NCBI GenBank assembly: GCA_947303945.1 | Contig: CAMYZS010000005.1 | Location: 1-63,250, forward strand | Length of the DNA stretch: 63,250 nt | DNA from: an uncultured Candidatus Saccharibacteria bacterium | GTDB taxonomy: Bacteria > Patescibacteriota > Saccharimonadia > Saccharimonadales > Saccharimonadaceae | Direction: 5' to 3' | Shown: positions 34,315-43,572 of the stretch, piece by piece | How positions within the stretch are numbered: position 1 is the stretch's first letter | How the letters are laid out: each line of letters opens with the position of its first letter | Translations under genes and position numbers: made by a program | The notes under the pieces: generated by a model | The model's input: the letters and a program-made list of their open reading frames with translations, nothing else | What the model was told of the DNA's origin: nothing | Database searches by the model: none

Positions 34315-34500
34315 TTATCTGTTTTCTTGCCCAGATAATACTGTCAGGAGTGCCTTCTGACACCCAACAAAAAAGTAGAAGCCACACATAAGAGCGATAA
34401 GTAGAAGAATTATAATATCGGTCGAGTTTAGCATTGCGTCTCTTGCTCCTATGGGGCACTGTCCGATTTTTGTGAGCATAAAATGTGAAATAAGGTACAT
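34315..34500 (-). CDS. Small single-helix membrane protein
   Basis: The 61-residue product has a polar N-terminus with one Cys (KIGQCPIGARD) and a C-terminal hydrophobic helix (DIIILLLIALMCGFYFFVG). The ATG at 34500 follows AAAGGTGAT at about 8 nt; a longer frame to 34596 lacks a signal. No family was recognised. Size and single helix are compatible with a small regulator or a type I-toxin-like peptide, but there is no evidence for an antitoxin RNA. Confidence 0.5.
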   Translation of the reverse strand: MYLISHFMLTKIGQCPIGARDAMLNSTDIIILLLIALMCGFYFFVGCQKALLTVLSGQENR

Positions 34501-34625
34501 GGCGATAATCACCTTTCTTTTTAGTGCTAGTATATATGCGATATAAAATACATACAATATAACTTTATCGCAAACTATTACTCTAGATGAAATCATTAGT
34601 CGGATAATTATGGTAAGATGTCTTT

Positions 34626-35987
34626 ATGAATCCAGAGCAGACATTTTTCTTCTATGATTTAGAAACTTCAGGCTTAAATCCACGCGAGGATCGAATAATG
34701 CAATTTGCTGGTATTCGTACGGATATGAACCTCAGGCAAATTGGTAATCCTATCAATATCCTAGTTAAGCTTAGTGAAGATACTCTGCCAAGCCCATATG
34801 CTATCATGGTGACCAAGATTACTCCGCAGTCAACTTTAATGGATGGCTTTACGGAAGCGGAGTTTTGCAAGTTTGCTATGGATGAAATATTCATCCCTGG
34901 CACGATTGCAATGGGGTATAACTCGGTGCGTTTTGATGACGAATTTATGCGCCACATTTTTTGGCGTAGTTTTTATGACCCTTACGAGTGGCAATGGCAG
35001 GATGGCCGTAGTAAATGGGATTTGCTTGATGTCGTACGAATGACGCGTGCGCTTCGTCCAGAGGGAATTGAATGGCCGATTAGCGATGATGGGAAGGCTA
35101 CCAATCGCCTCGAGTTAATTACCAAGTGCAATAATATCTCACATGAACATGCGCATGATGCGCTTTCGGATGTCGAAGCGCTCATTTCTGTAACGCGCTT
35201 AATTAAAACAAAGCAACCGCAGCTCTACGATTGGCTGTTTAAAATGCGTGACAAAAAAGCCGTTCAGAGGCTCATTAATCTCGACAAGCCAGTACCTTTT
35301 GTTTATAGCTCTGGGCGTTACTCATCAGAATTCGAGAAGACTACGGTTGCCTTACCAATTGCTCCTGCTAAGAATGGCAACGTGTTGGTATTCGACCTTC
35401 GTCAGAATCTTGACGACTTGCTTGCGCAGGCAGAGCCAAAGTTCTTTCCGGTCGTCAAGGAACTTAAATATAATCATTGTCCAGCCGTAGCGCCAATTGG
35501 TGTGTTGGAGCAGGGTAGTGGTTGGGAGAAAATCCAACTCACAAAAGAGCAAATCGAAAACAATCTTAAATCCTTATTGGCGCACCCAGATTTTATTGAG
35601 AAGATGCGCACCGAAAATGAAGAACGCGAAGAATTCCCGCCAGCTACCGACCCAGAGTCTGCGCTATACGATGGCTTTTTGGATAATACGGATAAAACTC
35701 GTTGCGCCGCGGTGCGTCGCGCCACGATAAATGAGCTTGCGGACTTCCATCCAGATTTTCACGATTCACGTCTGCCAGATTTATTACTCCACTATAAGGC
35801 TCGCAACTTTGAAAATACGCTTTCCGATTCCGAGCATAAGAAATGGGAGGATTACCGTATGCGGCGTATTAAATCTCATCAAAACGCATATATTAAAGCG
35901 ATTCAGGAAATTGCCACTCGTCCCGACGCTGACCAGTATATTCTGCAAGAATTGCAGCTTTGGTATCAATCGCTATTGCCATACTAA
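34626..35987 (+). CDS. sbcB: Exonuclease I
   Basis: ExoI degrades single-stranded DNA 3' to 5' in recombination and mismatch repair. The 453-residue product has the DnaQ-like exonuclease motifs: FYDLETSGLNPREDRI (ExoI), GYNSVRFDDEFMRHIFWR (ExoII) and HEHAHDALSDVEALI (ExoIII, His-Asp), then the ExoI-specific SH3-like and C-terminal helical domains. Catalytic acids are intact. A TAAGAT box lies 6 nt before the ATG. Confidence 0.95.
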   Translation: MNPEQTFFFYDLETSGLNPREDRIMQFAGIRTDMNLRQIGNPINILVKLSEDTLPSPYAIMVTKITPQSTLMDGFTEAEFCKFAMDEIFIPGTIAMGYNSVRFDDEFMRHIFWRSFYDPYEWQWQDGRSKWDLLDVVRMTRALRPEGIEWPISDDGKATNRLELITKCNNISHEHAHDALSDVEALISVTRLIKTKQPQLYDWLFKMRDKKAVQRLINLDKPVPFVYSSGRYSSEFEKTTVALPIAPAKNGNVLVFDLRQNLDDLLAQAEPKFFPVVKELKYNHCPAVAPIGVLEQGSGWEKIQLTKEQIENNLKSLLAHPDFIEKMRTENEEREEFPPATDPESALYDGFLDNTDKTRCAAVRRATINELADFHPDFHDSRLPDLLLHYKARNFENTLSDSEHKKWEDYRMRRIKSHQNAYIKAIQEIATRPDADQYILQELQLWYQSLLPY

Positions 35988-36033
35988 TTTGCTTATACTC
36001 GCGCATGTCTGAAAATATTATTATAATCTATAT

Positions 36034-37872
36034 ATGCAATGGCTGACGGGTATCAACTCAATTAGATTTTTTGCAATTATTTTAATCGTCGCCTATCATC
36101 TATTTCGCAATATCTTGCCAGGCGGTTTTATTGCTGTTGATATTTTTTTTGCGATATCTGGCTTTCTGGTTGTTAGTAAATTAATTCGCGAATCAGCCCT
36201 TGGCAATATTAAGTATCACAACTTTGTCCTAAACCGTTTATTGCGCCTCTTCCCAGCATTGTTCATCAGCGTCTTATTAACGCTAATATTAGCACTCTTC
36301 GTGCATCCAGATATTCTTGCCGGCATGCGTCAAAACACTATTGCGGCACTAACATTTACGACTAACATTGTGCAATTATTTATTGGTGGTAGCTATGAAA
36401 ATACAATCTCGCCAAACTTATTCCAACACACTTGGTTCTTAGCGCTCGAAATGCAACTATGTTTATTAGCTCCATTGCTCGTAAAGGCTTTTCTAAGAAT
36501 ATCCAAAAATCACCACCTAGCCGTGCGACGGCTCGGTATAGCATTTCTTATTTTGGCCACTATTTCTGAGGTACTTTTAATGATTTATGGGGGACTAATG
36601 GAGCAGGCTGACCGCGCTTACTTTGCGGTCGACTCGCATATGGGCGCTTTTTGCTTGGGGGCAGCTTTTGCGGCATTTAATTATCTTGTCCCCCGTACGC
36701 CGCGTACGCCAAAAACTATACCAGTAATTGGTGTCGTATTGTCTCTCACGATCGTGCTAGTGTTATCATTTAAGCTGAACTATCACAGTCCAATGACGTA
36801 CTATTTTGGCCTTCCGTTCACTGGGCTTGTAACAATTATTATGCTTCTATGTGTTATTAAGCTTCAGCCAAACACAAGTATCACTCGCCACAAGACCTTG
36901 AACTTTATTCGGGTGGCAGAACGGCTCGGCGCTTTGTCATTTGGCTTTTATCTTGTTCATTATCCACTTTATTTATTGTTGCCCAATATGATGCCGGTCA
37001 GTATGCCAATTTGGGCTTATGCGTTAGCTGACATAGTTATAAGTTTTGTTTTGGCCGATATTTTTAATCGGACGCTACATGCAGAGCGTAGGCTTAAAAT
37101 GCTCCTATACGACAAGAGGCGACGTCTGGCCTATGCGGCGGTTATTATTGCGATGCTTATGCCAGCTATAATTAGCTTTATTCGTATACCGACAACATCT
37201 AGTATCGCTGAGCAGCTACGGAGCGTGGCAGTACAAGACGAGCAAGAAGATAATAATGAAGCAGTTAAATATTTCGGTCTCGAGGAGCTCTTGGCGACAA
37301 CGAAGGAAACTATGGCAGCGCAATTTAAAGTCGCGGCTAGTTCTTCCGCTCGGCCGAAAATATCATTTGGTGCGGGTGCAAAAAATATTAATTCCGCTAG
37401 CGTCTTAATATTGGGCGACTCGGTAACTTTAGGCGCCAAACAGGCGCTTGAAAGCGTAATTCCTGGCGCCTATGTTGACGCGAAAGAGTCGCGCTCAATT
37501 ATTACGGCGACCAGTATTATTTCTAGATACTCCGCCAAAGGAAAACTGCCAGACACTATCGTTATTAGTCTTGCTACGAACGAATATAATATTACTGATT
37601 CGCTACTTCAGAGTATTATGAATTCTGCCGGTCGAGACAAGAGCTTCGTCTTTGTTACGGCCTATGCTGGGCCGCAACAACCACGCGAAAAGCAAAATGC
37701 TACCCTCAAAAACTATGCGGCTAAGCACGATAACGTCTATATTGCGGATTGGTGGGAAATCGCGCATAGCAATTGGTCATTAATGTATGCCGATCACGTC
37801 CATCTTAACCCAGATGGGCGCATTGCTTACGCGAATATAGTTTACGGCGCAATACGGAGCTCGCAGCGATGA
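36034..37872 (+). CDS. OatA-like membrane O-acyltransferase with SGNH domain
   Basis: Enzymes of this design move acetyl groups across the membrane and attach them to peptidoglycan or other cell-wall sugars. The 612-residue product has an acyltransferase-3 domain (~1-370) with the catalytic His in IILIVAYHLFRN and about ten helices, then an exported SGNH domain with its Ser (ILGDSVTLG, ~455), Asn (SLATNEYN) and the Asp-x-x-His pair (YADHVHLNPDG). All catalytic elements are present. A TATAAT box lies 6 nt before the ATG. It overlaps the next gene by 4 nt. Confidence 0.92.
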   Translation: MQWLTGINSIRFFAIILIVAYHLFRNILPGGFIAVDIFFAISGFLVVSKLIRESALGNIKYHNFVLNRLLRLFPALFISVLLTLILALFVHPDILAGMRQNTIAALTFTTNIVQLFIGGSYENTISPNLFQHTWFLALEMQLCLLAPLLVKAFLRISKNHHLAVRRLGIAFLILATISEVLLMIYGGLMEQADRAYFAVDSHMGAFCLGAAFAAFNYLVPRTPRTPKTIPVIGVVLSLTIVLVLSFKLNYHSPMTYYFGLPFTGLVTIIMLLCVIKLQPNTSITRHKTLNFIRVAERLGALSFGFYLVHYPLYLLLPNMMPVSMPIWAYALADIVISFVLADIFNRTLHAERRLKMLLYDKRRRLAYAAVIIAMLMPAIISFIRIPTTSSIAEQLRSVAVQDEQEDNNEAVKYFGLEELLATTKETMAAQFKVAASSSARPKISFGAGAKNINSASVLILGDSVTLGAKQALESVIPGAYVDAKESRSIITATSIISRYSAKGKLPDTIVISLATNEYNITDSLLQSIMNSAGRDKSFVFVTAYAGPQQPREKQNATLKNYAAKHDNVYIADWWEIAHSNWSLMYADHVHLNPDGRIAYANIVYGAIRSSQR

Positions 37873-38657
37873 AACAGGGGCTAATTGAATATCGACGTAC
37901 GCGCCGCGAAATCCGTAAGATTAATCGCGAGACTCGTGTCGACCAGAAGTCTCATTGTCGCATAATAACGTTGATAGCTTTAATACTTTGTGCGGCAATC
38001 TTTATAGTGTTTGAAGTTTTTAGCATACTTCAGGCGAAACGTATTCGCAGCCAAGAACTAGCTAGTGGTCTAGCGGACGAGATAACGGTAGAGCTTAGCC
38101 AAATTAATACTAGCTTCATCTCGGGTGACCAAACTTTGTTTAAAGATACATATCTACGATATCGGAATTCTTTATCGGAACTTAATTCAAATGATTATGT
38201 CAAAAACAACCAGGCGGAACTACTTAAACGACTCAATGCTTATGGGCAGATTCTTGCTGAGGAAGAGGAAGACGCGCACTTAATCAAACTCCGCACTGCA
38301 ATCACTATGTTGCGAAAAGAACTCGATGATATAGATTTAAAAAATACTAGCGTTAAATTGATGGTGGAGATAAAAGAGTCATTTGAGGATTTTCGCAATA
38401 GTCTCGACCAGCTCCAAGATGAGCGCTTTCAAAACCTTATTACGGAATTAATCAGCTACAGCGATGAGATTATTCCTATTATCGATAAAGCCGCTGCCTG
38501 TATTGGAACTTGTGTTGAAAAAAACATTCGGGCACGCAGTCAAGAGCTAGATGACATTCATGCTAAGTATCAAGAAGTGTTTATTGAACTTGACGCTCGG
38601 ATGTCCGCCTACTATAGTCCAGCCGAGCTTATAGAATTGCTAAAAATGCTACAATAA
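37869..38657 (+). CDS. Unknown membrane-anchored coiled-coil protein
   Basis: The 262-residue product has a basic cytosolic N-terminus (~30 residues), one membrane helix (~32-53), and an exported, all-helical region with heptad-like Leu/Ile spacing. One Cys pair (ACIGTC) lies near residue 217. It overlaps the acyltransferase gene by 4 nt, so the two are translationally coupled and may act together in cell-wall modification. The gene at 42797 has the same design. No family was recognised. Confidence 0.75.
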   Translation: MKQGLIEYRRTRREIRKINRETRVDQKSHCRIITLIALILCAAIFIVFEVFSILQAKRIRSQELASGLADEITVELSQINTSFISGDQTLFKDTYLRYRNSLSELNSNDYVKNNQAELLKRLNAYGQILAEEEEDAHLIKLRTAITMLRKELDDIDLKNTSVKLMVEIKESFEDFRNSLDQLQDERFQNLITELISYSDEIIPIIDKAAACIGTCVEKNIRARSQELDDIHAKYQEVFIELDARMSAYYSPAELIELLKMLQ

Positions 38658-38661
38658 TTAT

Positions 38662-39447
38662 ATGCACAAAATTCTATTTCCCGAAGCTAATAATAAGTAT
38701 ATTAAAACCGCCGCTACTAAGCTTAGCGAGCATGGGGTTTGCGAGCCAATTCTAGACCAGTGCGACATAGCGACTGCCAGTCGGAAAGTTGCTAATGGTG
38801 AAGTAGATGCGATGGTTGCTGGTATAGACTCATCCTCCCGCGACATAATTTTGGCTTGCCGTGATCAAATTGGCATTGCAGGGCAGGGCAGTTCGAAAGA
38901 AAAGAAGACCTTCTCAAGCTTGTTTGTAGCAGCTCTTCCAGATGGTCGCCGTTATATTATTTCCGATGGCGCAACTTGTAAGAATCCCACCGCGGAACAA
39001 CTTGCGGATATTGTAGCTCTAGTTAACGATGCGGCTACTAAGATTCTCAATGAGCCGCCACTCGTTGCGATGCTCTCGTTTTCGACATTTGGCTCTGGCG
39101 GTAAGGATCCATCGATGGATAGGATTGCGAAGGCAATCGAACTCATCCACGAGCGCCGCCCTGAAATTATAGTTGATGGAGAAATGCAGCTCGATGCGGC
39201 CGTTAATGAACGTATTGGAGAGAAAAAATCACCACATAACTCAAAAGTTGCTGGCCATGCTAACGTTTTGATTACTCCAGATATTAACTCTGGCAACATT
39301 CTCTATAAATCACTTGAGCAATTCGCTAGCGCCAAATTAGCTGGTCCAATTTTACTTGGTTTTAATCGGCCAGTTTCCGATCTCTCCCGCGGTTCTACTG
39401 CCGAGGATATAGTTTTTACGACCGAATGTTTAGTTAAGCTCGTATAG
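38662..39447 (+). CDS. pta: Phosphate acetyltransferase
   Basis: Pta interconverts acetyl-phosphate and acetyl-CoA in the cytosol. The 261-residue product is the PTA_PTB domain only, shorter than the usual ~330 residues. It keeps family motifs: LFPEANNKY, MVAGIDSSSRDI, LFVAALPDGRRYIISDGA, MLSFSTFGSGGKDPSMDRI and DGEMQLDAAVNER. With the phosphoketolase and acetate kinase at 53.8-57.2 kb it links acetyl-phosphate to CoA. A TACAAT box lies 6 nt before the ATG, although the previous gene ends only 4 nt upstream. Confidence 0.9.
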   Translation: MHKILFPEANNKYIKTAATKLSEHGVCEPILDQCDIATASRKVANGEVDAMVAGIDSSSRDIILACRDQIGIAGQGSSKEKKTFSSLFVAALPDGRRYIISDGATCKNPTAEQLADIVALVNDAATKILNEPPLVAMLSFSTFGSGGKDPSMDRIAKAIELIHERRPEIIVDGEMQLDAAVNERIGEKKSPHNSKVAGHANVLITPDINSGNILYKSLEQFASAKLAGPILLGFNRPVSDLSRGSTAEDIVFTTECLVKLV

Positions 39448-39468
39448 TGCTTATGCTATAATAAAGCT

Positions 39469-39879
39469 ATGAAGAATAAAAGAACTAAAACTACGACAAA
39501 AGTTAGATTTAATACGGCGCTGTTTGTGCTCGCTGCTCTCATTTTTGCAGCCATATCATTTGCTAGTGCTTTATATATTAATAATGCCAATAATAACTTG
39601 CGTTTGACAATTCATAATACTCCTCATGTATGCTTTGATGAAAAAGACTATTCAGTCGAAGAAGGACATCAGTATATTGAAAACGCTTACCTCTGCGGTG
39701 TTGGAGAAGAGAAGATATCCGACCTTAGCCAGCTCGGCTTATATGTCAATAGTGTGGCTGAACTTAATGAATCATTACTTCAAGAAGCGGTTGGTTGGGG
39801 CGTCCTTGTTATTGGCGGCATGCTTACGATTGCTAGCTTCTTCGGTGCGGTTATTTATTGGAACCACAATAGAAATTAA
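39469..39879 (+). CDS. Small two-helix membrane protein
   Basis: The 136-residue product has a basic start, helix 1 (~15-35), an exported loop of ~70 residues with two Cys residues (VCFDEKDYS and AYLCGVGEEK) that could form a disulfide, and helix 2 (~105-128) ending AVIYWNHNRN. The model leaderless start: TATAAT (39457-39462), six bases, ATG. No family was recognised. A degenerate copy of its C-terminus lies just downstream at 39999. Confidence 0.75.
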   Translation: MKNKRTKTTTKVRFNTALFVLAALIFAAISFASALYINNANNNLRLTIHNTPHVCFDEKDYSVEEGHQYIENAYLCGVGEEKISDLSQLGLYVNSVAELNESLLQEAVGWGVLVIGGMLTIASFFGAVIYWNHNRN

Positions 39880-39890
39880 CTTAATAGTTC

Positions 39891-39922
39891 AAAGATATCT
39901 CTTAATAAGGGGATATCTTTTT
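39891..39922 (+). terminator. Terminator after 39469 gene
   Basis: AAAGATATC/GATATCTTT stem followed by a T run. Confidence 0.85.
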
Positions 39923-39998
39923 TGTTCTTCTTTTTTTAGCCTTCGGTTGTGTACGCTGAGCATCATTCTAACCCGCCTTGGTGTGCCATATTTAAAGC

Positions 39999-40100
39999 AT
40001 GAGTATCAATAAAATAAAATTTATTGTCGGTCTTATGTTTATGATTACTAGCCGTACGAGCGCCGTTATATATTGGAATCATAACAAGATTAAGCAATAA
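39999..40100 (+). pseudogene. Decayed duplicate of the C-terminus of the 39469 gene
   Basis: A 33-residue frame ends AVIYWNHNKIKQ, matching AVIYWNHNRN at the end of the upstream protein. The DNA is also alike (GTTATATATTGGAATCATAA against GTTATTTATTGGAACCACAA). The rest of the gene is missing and there is no Shine-Dalgarno. It is probably what remains of a tandem duplication. Confidence 0.6.
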
Positions 40101-40110
40101 AACATTGATA

Positions 40111-40141
40111 AAAATACCTCCCCTTACAAGGGGAGGTATTT
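40111..40141. terminator. Bidirectional terminator
   Basis: AATACCTCCCC/GGGGAGGTATT stem with A and T runs, between the remnant and the convergent GH57 gene. Confidence 0.85.
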
Positions 40142-40155
40142 CAATAACTATCTCT

Positions 40156-41367
40156 TTATTCTTTTGTTTTATGGACGCTAGCACGCCCACGCATGTCACG
40201 TATAGCATTCATAAAGTATAAGAACGCATCGAATGGTGAGTCGTATGGCGAGAAATAGGCATGTACACCACCGTCGTTTAGATGCTTAGTGCTCATATAA
40301 TAAAGATGGTCAGAAGTAAGCAGGCGACGCCAGTCGGTAACCAAATCTTCGTCATTGCTAGCTAATACGCTTTCCTTCAAATCATAGACTGCCCTGAGAG
40401 CTTCATGCTGCATCGAGTTTCCTAACCAAGCACTCAAATCCCGCTCCGTATCAGCCCAGGTTACGGTCCATGGCATAGAAATTGAATCGTCCGGCTCAAA
40501 ACTATCACATGCTTCCGAAACGGTCATAAAACCACAATTCTCACGATTGCTCCAACGATGCATTAAGTCGTCAAAGAATTCAAATATACCAGTGTCCTTC
40601 CAGATATTCTCACCAAAGGTTTCAAAATCCATAAATAGGTTGATAATTGGACCTTGCATAGCTCCATTGTCGAGCCAACGTAGGTATTTATCTACGGTCA
40701 GCGGCCATTCATTCCAGCTTTTATCTGGAAAACGAAACGCAATATCGTCAGACAAGCGATAGTTTTTTGCTAATAGTTTAATTGAGTTACAACCATCGGC
40801 ACGATAAACTCTGTTTGGCGTACGGTGCTCCAGAATCTTGTCCCACCCTTCGACAAGCACACCCTTAAAACCAGATTTCTCTGCCCAATGCGCGAGATCG
40901 TTATTGTAGGCTAACTCCGTATTGCGAAATACTTGCGTCTGTACACCGAATAACTCGCGAATTTTATCCTGATGTAAGCGAACTTCAGCCTCAAATTCGT
41001 CGCGATCAATAAAGAAAGATAGAGAATGATTGTAGGTTTCTGCGACAATTTCTACGCGGCCAGAAGCGACTAGTTTATGGATGCTCTCGATAATATCTGG
41101 CGCCCATTCCTCGGCTTGCTCTAAGAATGTGCCAGTCATTGAAAGGGAAAACTTAAAGCTTGAAGTCGTATTAATCAATTTGGCTAGATGTTCAAGTGTT
41201 GGGCGATAGGACTTCTCGGCCACTTTTTTGAATACGCGCTCGTTATTAGCGCCAGTATACCAATCTTTATCAGTCCAATAATCGTGATCATGATCTACCG
41301 AAAAAATACTATAATGCTTCACGCGATACGGTTGATGCATGTGCAAATATAGTACAATCGACTTCAT
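40156..41367 (-). CDS. Glycoside hydrolase family 57 (alpha-amylase-like)
   Basis: GH57 enzymes act on alpha-glucans (amylases, branching enzymes, pullulanases). The 403-residue product has the five-motif pattern: YLHMHQPYR at the start (motif 1), the nucleophile Glu in FRNTELAYNN and the acid/base Asp in FMDFETFGEN. All key residues are present. The ATG at 41367 has GGAGGTGAT upstream, which sits inside the longer frame. It follows the GT4 gene by 25 nt in the same unit, pointing to synthesis and breakdown of a storage glucan. Confidence 0.93.
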   Translation of the reverse strand: MKSIVLYLHMHQPYRVKHYSIFSVDHDHDYWTDKDWYTGANNERVFKKVAEKSYRPTLEHLAKLINTTSSFKFSLSMTGTFLEQAEEWAPDIIESIHKLVASGRVEIVAETYNHSLSFFIDRDEFEAEVRLHQDKIRELFGVQTQVFRNTELAYNNDLAHWAEKSGFKGVLVEGWDKILEHRTPNRVYRADGCNSIKLLAKNYRLSDDIAFRFPDKSWNEWPLTVDKYLRWLDNGAMQGPIINLFMDFETFGENIWKDTGIFEFFDDLMHRWSNRENCGFMTVSEACDSFEPDDSISMPWTVTWADTERDLSAWLGNSMQHEALRAVYDLKESVLASNDEDLVTDWRRLLTSDHLYYMSTKHLNDGGVHAYFSPYDSPFDAFLYFMNAIRDMRGRASVHKTKE

Positions 41368-41392
41368 CCTATGATCACCTCCGTCCATTTGT

Positions 41393-42616
41393 TTAGAAAC
41401 GATTTCTTTTATGTTTGCTTACTTCATCATACACCTGAATACATTTCGCCGCAACGTCATCCCAAGAAATACGCGTATACTCATGACGAATACCGTCTTG
41501 TAAAATATGAGTTAAAGCTGGACTCTCGGCAATATTTACCAGTGCGCCAGCCAGCTTATCTTCGTCCCAAAAATCATAGCGAACGATAGATTGGAGCACT
41601 TCGCCGACGCCGGACTGTTTTGTGATAACTAGAGCATTGCCGTGATGCGCCGCTTCGAGCGCAGTCAAGCCGAATGGTTCGGATACAGAACTCATTACAA
41701 AGATATCGGAAATGCTATAAATGTCGCGTAGTTGTTTGCCACGAATAAAACCAGTAAATATAACGTTCTCGGAAATGCCTAAATCGGCCGACATTCGCAT
41801 TAGTTGGTCCTTTTGCTCTCCGTCGCCCGCAAACAAGAAAACCATTTTGGGATGAATCTGAATTGCTCGTGCCGCGGCGCGCATTAAATGGAATAGGCCC
41901 TTCTGCAAAGTAAAGCGACCAACCGTGGAAACTATAGTGTAACCATCTTTCTTTAGCCCCTCAAGATACTGGTAGCTTGAGCCATCGTAATAGTAATCGT
42001 CATTAGTTGGAGCCTCGAAGCCATTATAGGCAACATCGATTTTCTCCGGCGGAATACCATATTTTTCAACAATAATATTTTTGGTTGCCTGGCTTACGGC
42101 GATGATTCTGTCCGCCCAAACCAATCCTTCGTATTCGATTTGATGAATCAATGGATTTCCGCCATCTAGGCCGCCACGGTCAAACTCTGTGGCATGTACG
42201 TGAGCAACAAGGGGAATGCCGAAATTCTTCTTCGCTAAGATTCCAGCCTCGTAGGTTAGCCAATCATGTGCATGCACGAGATCGGGCTTAAATTCCATCA
42301 GGTACTTCTCGACAAAGTTGCAGTAGTTTTTCTGAATATCTCGCATTGAGAACATCTCTTTTGCGGCGCCTTCTTTGAAACGTTTTTCTTCAATGCCAGC
42401 GGATTCATAGGCTGATCCTTTATAAATCTGCTCCGGATCAAAGTGTCCAGCGGAAAGAACATTCATGTAGTCGAAATGATGCTCGGCTTCGTATGGAACA
42501 ACAAAATCAATGTCTGCGCCAAGTTTGGCCAAAGACTTCGAAAGGTGTAAACAAGCCACGCCTAAACCGCCACTGTTGTGCGGAGGAAGCTCCCATCCTA
42601 GCATCAAAATCTTCAT
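41393..42616 (-). CDS. GT4 glycosyltransferase, glycogen-synthase-like
   Basis: The 407-residue product has a GT-B fold. The N-terminal half begins KILMLGWELPPHNSGGLGVA, as in starch/glycogen synthases and related GT4 enzymes, with VHAHDWLTYEAG. The C-terminal half has STVGRFTLQKGL and the nucleotide-sugar Glu motif SVSEPFGLTALEAAHHG. Its pairing with a GH57 enzyme suggests an alpha-glucan product, but sucrose-synthase or other GT4 roles are possible. A TATACT box lies 8 nt before the ATG. Confidence 0.9.
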   Translation of the reverse strand: MKILMLGWELPPHNSGGLGVACLHLSKSLAKLGADIDFVVPYEAEHHFDYMNVLSAGHFDPEQIYKGSAYESAGIEEKRFKEGAAKEMFSMRDIQKNYCNFVEKYLMEFKPDLVHAHDWLTYEAGILAKKNFGIPLVAHVHATEFDRGGLDGGNPLIHQIEYEGLVWADRIIAVSQATKNIIVEKYGIPPEKIDVAYNGFEAPTNDDYYYDGSSYQYLEGLKKDGYTIVSTVGRFTLQKGLFHLMRAAARAIQIHPKMVFLFAGDGEQKDQLMRMSADLGISENVIFTGFIRGKQLRDIYSISDIFVMSSVSEPFGLTALEAAHHGNALVITKQSGVGEVLQSIVRYDFWDEDKLAGALVNIAESPALTHILQDGIRHEYTRISWDDVAAKCIQVYDEVSKHKRNRF

Positions 42617-42749
42617 CTATATCTAGTATAGCACTTATGCTTCGAAGCGCAAGCAAAATAGTCTGGATAATTTCTGAAAATAACAGAGATATTTGTAAAA
42701 TTGTGAAATAATGTTCTACTAGAAAATCAAAAGATAAGCTAGTCAACAT

Positions 42750-42781
42750 AAAAGACCACCTCTGTTTTGGTAGTCTTCTTT
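42750..42781. terminator. Terminator between 42797 gene and GT4 gene
   Basis: AAGACCACC/GGTAGTCTT stem with an A run and a T-rich flank; on the minus strand it ends the gene at 42797. Confidence 0.6.
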
Positions 42782-42796
42782 GTGTAGACGGTATTA

Positions 42797-43525
42797 TTAA
42801 TTATAGGCAACTTTTTCGAGAATTTTTGTGTATTGGCTAGAAGTGTTATTGTCTTTAAACTCAAGCCGCCCGTTCATAACTTTCCAATCTGAACGGTGAT
42901 TTTTTAAGAATTCGACTGCCTCAATCTCGACTTTAATTGAGCTCTGAAGCAATGATAGCGTATTGCTATAATCGTCATGCAGGCTTTTATCATCGTAGAA
43001 CATTTTCGCGTTTTCGATAAACAGGCTAGTATAGTTTTCTGCTAGGTTCTTGTCATCTATATAGGCTTTTACGGATTTTTCATCATATAACTTCTTTGCG
43101 TCTTCGGCTAGAACATCTGTTCTCTTTGAGGCTTCCGTTAATATAGCAATCGTATCGTCGAGTCTCTCGGCATTCTTAGCTAAGTACTCTCCTTCCAATG
43201 AATTATAGACGGCTTCATTATTGGCTATTTCTTCAATGCCATTGATATTTTTGACTAAGTCGTTTACGTAGTTCTTCAGGCTAGTTTCTACCTTGGCATA
43301 ATCGCCTGTACTAACGGTGCGACCTAAGACTTCATTAATCTTTTGTGCGTCACCGCTCGAAAAAGCATCATTAATTGCGGTGATCTCATTTTCGAAGCGC
43401 GTTCCTGCGGTTGCGTTATTAATTAATAACCCCACAAAAACAGCTGCTATTAAGCCTAGCACGCAAGAAATAACCATCACCTTGTTTGAACGACTGCGCA
43501 CGCGTTGCTCTTGTTGTTTCTTCAT
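42797..43525 (-). CDS. Unknown membrane-anchored helical protein
   Basis: The 242-residue product has a basic N-terminus (KKQQEQRVRSRSNK), one membrane helix (~19-38) and an exported all-helical region with no Cys. The design matches the protein at 37869, though I could not align them convincingly. The ATG at 43525 has GGAGGAGTG upstream, within a longer frame from 43561. It follows the ABC exporter genes on the same strand at 47 nt, so it may belong to their operon. Confidence 0.7.
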   Translation of the reverse strand: MKKQQEQRVRSRSNKVMVISCVLGLIAAVFVGLLINNATAGTRFENEITAINDAFSSGDAQKINEVLGRTVSTGDYAKVETSLKNYVNDLVKNINGIEEIANNEAVYNSLEGEYLAKNAERLDDTIAILTEASKRTDVLAEDAKKLYDEKSVKAYIDDKNLAENYTSLFIENAKMFYDDKSLHDDYSNTLSLLQSSIKVEIEAVEFLKNHRSDWKVMNGRLEFKDNNTSSQYTKILEKVAYN

Positions 43526-43572
43526 TCCAAAACACTCCTCCACGAATGTTGATTTATTCAAATTATAGCAGA

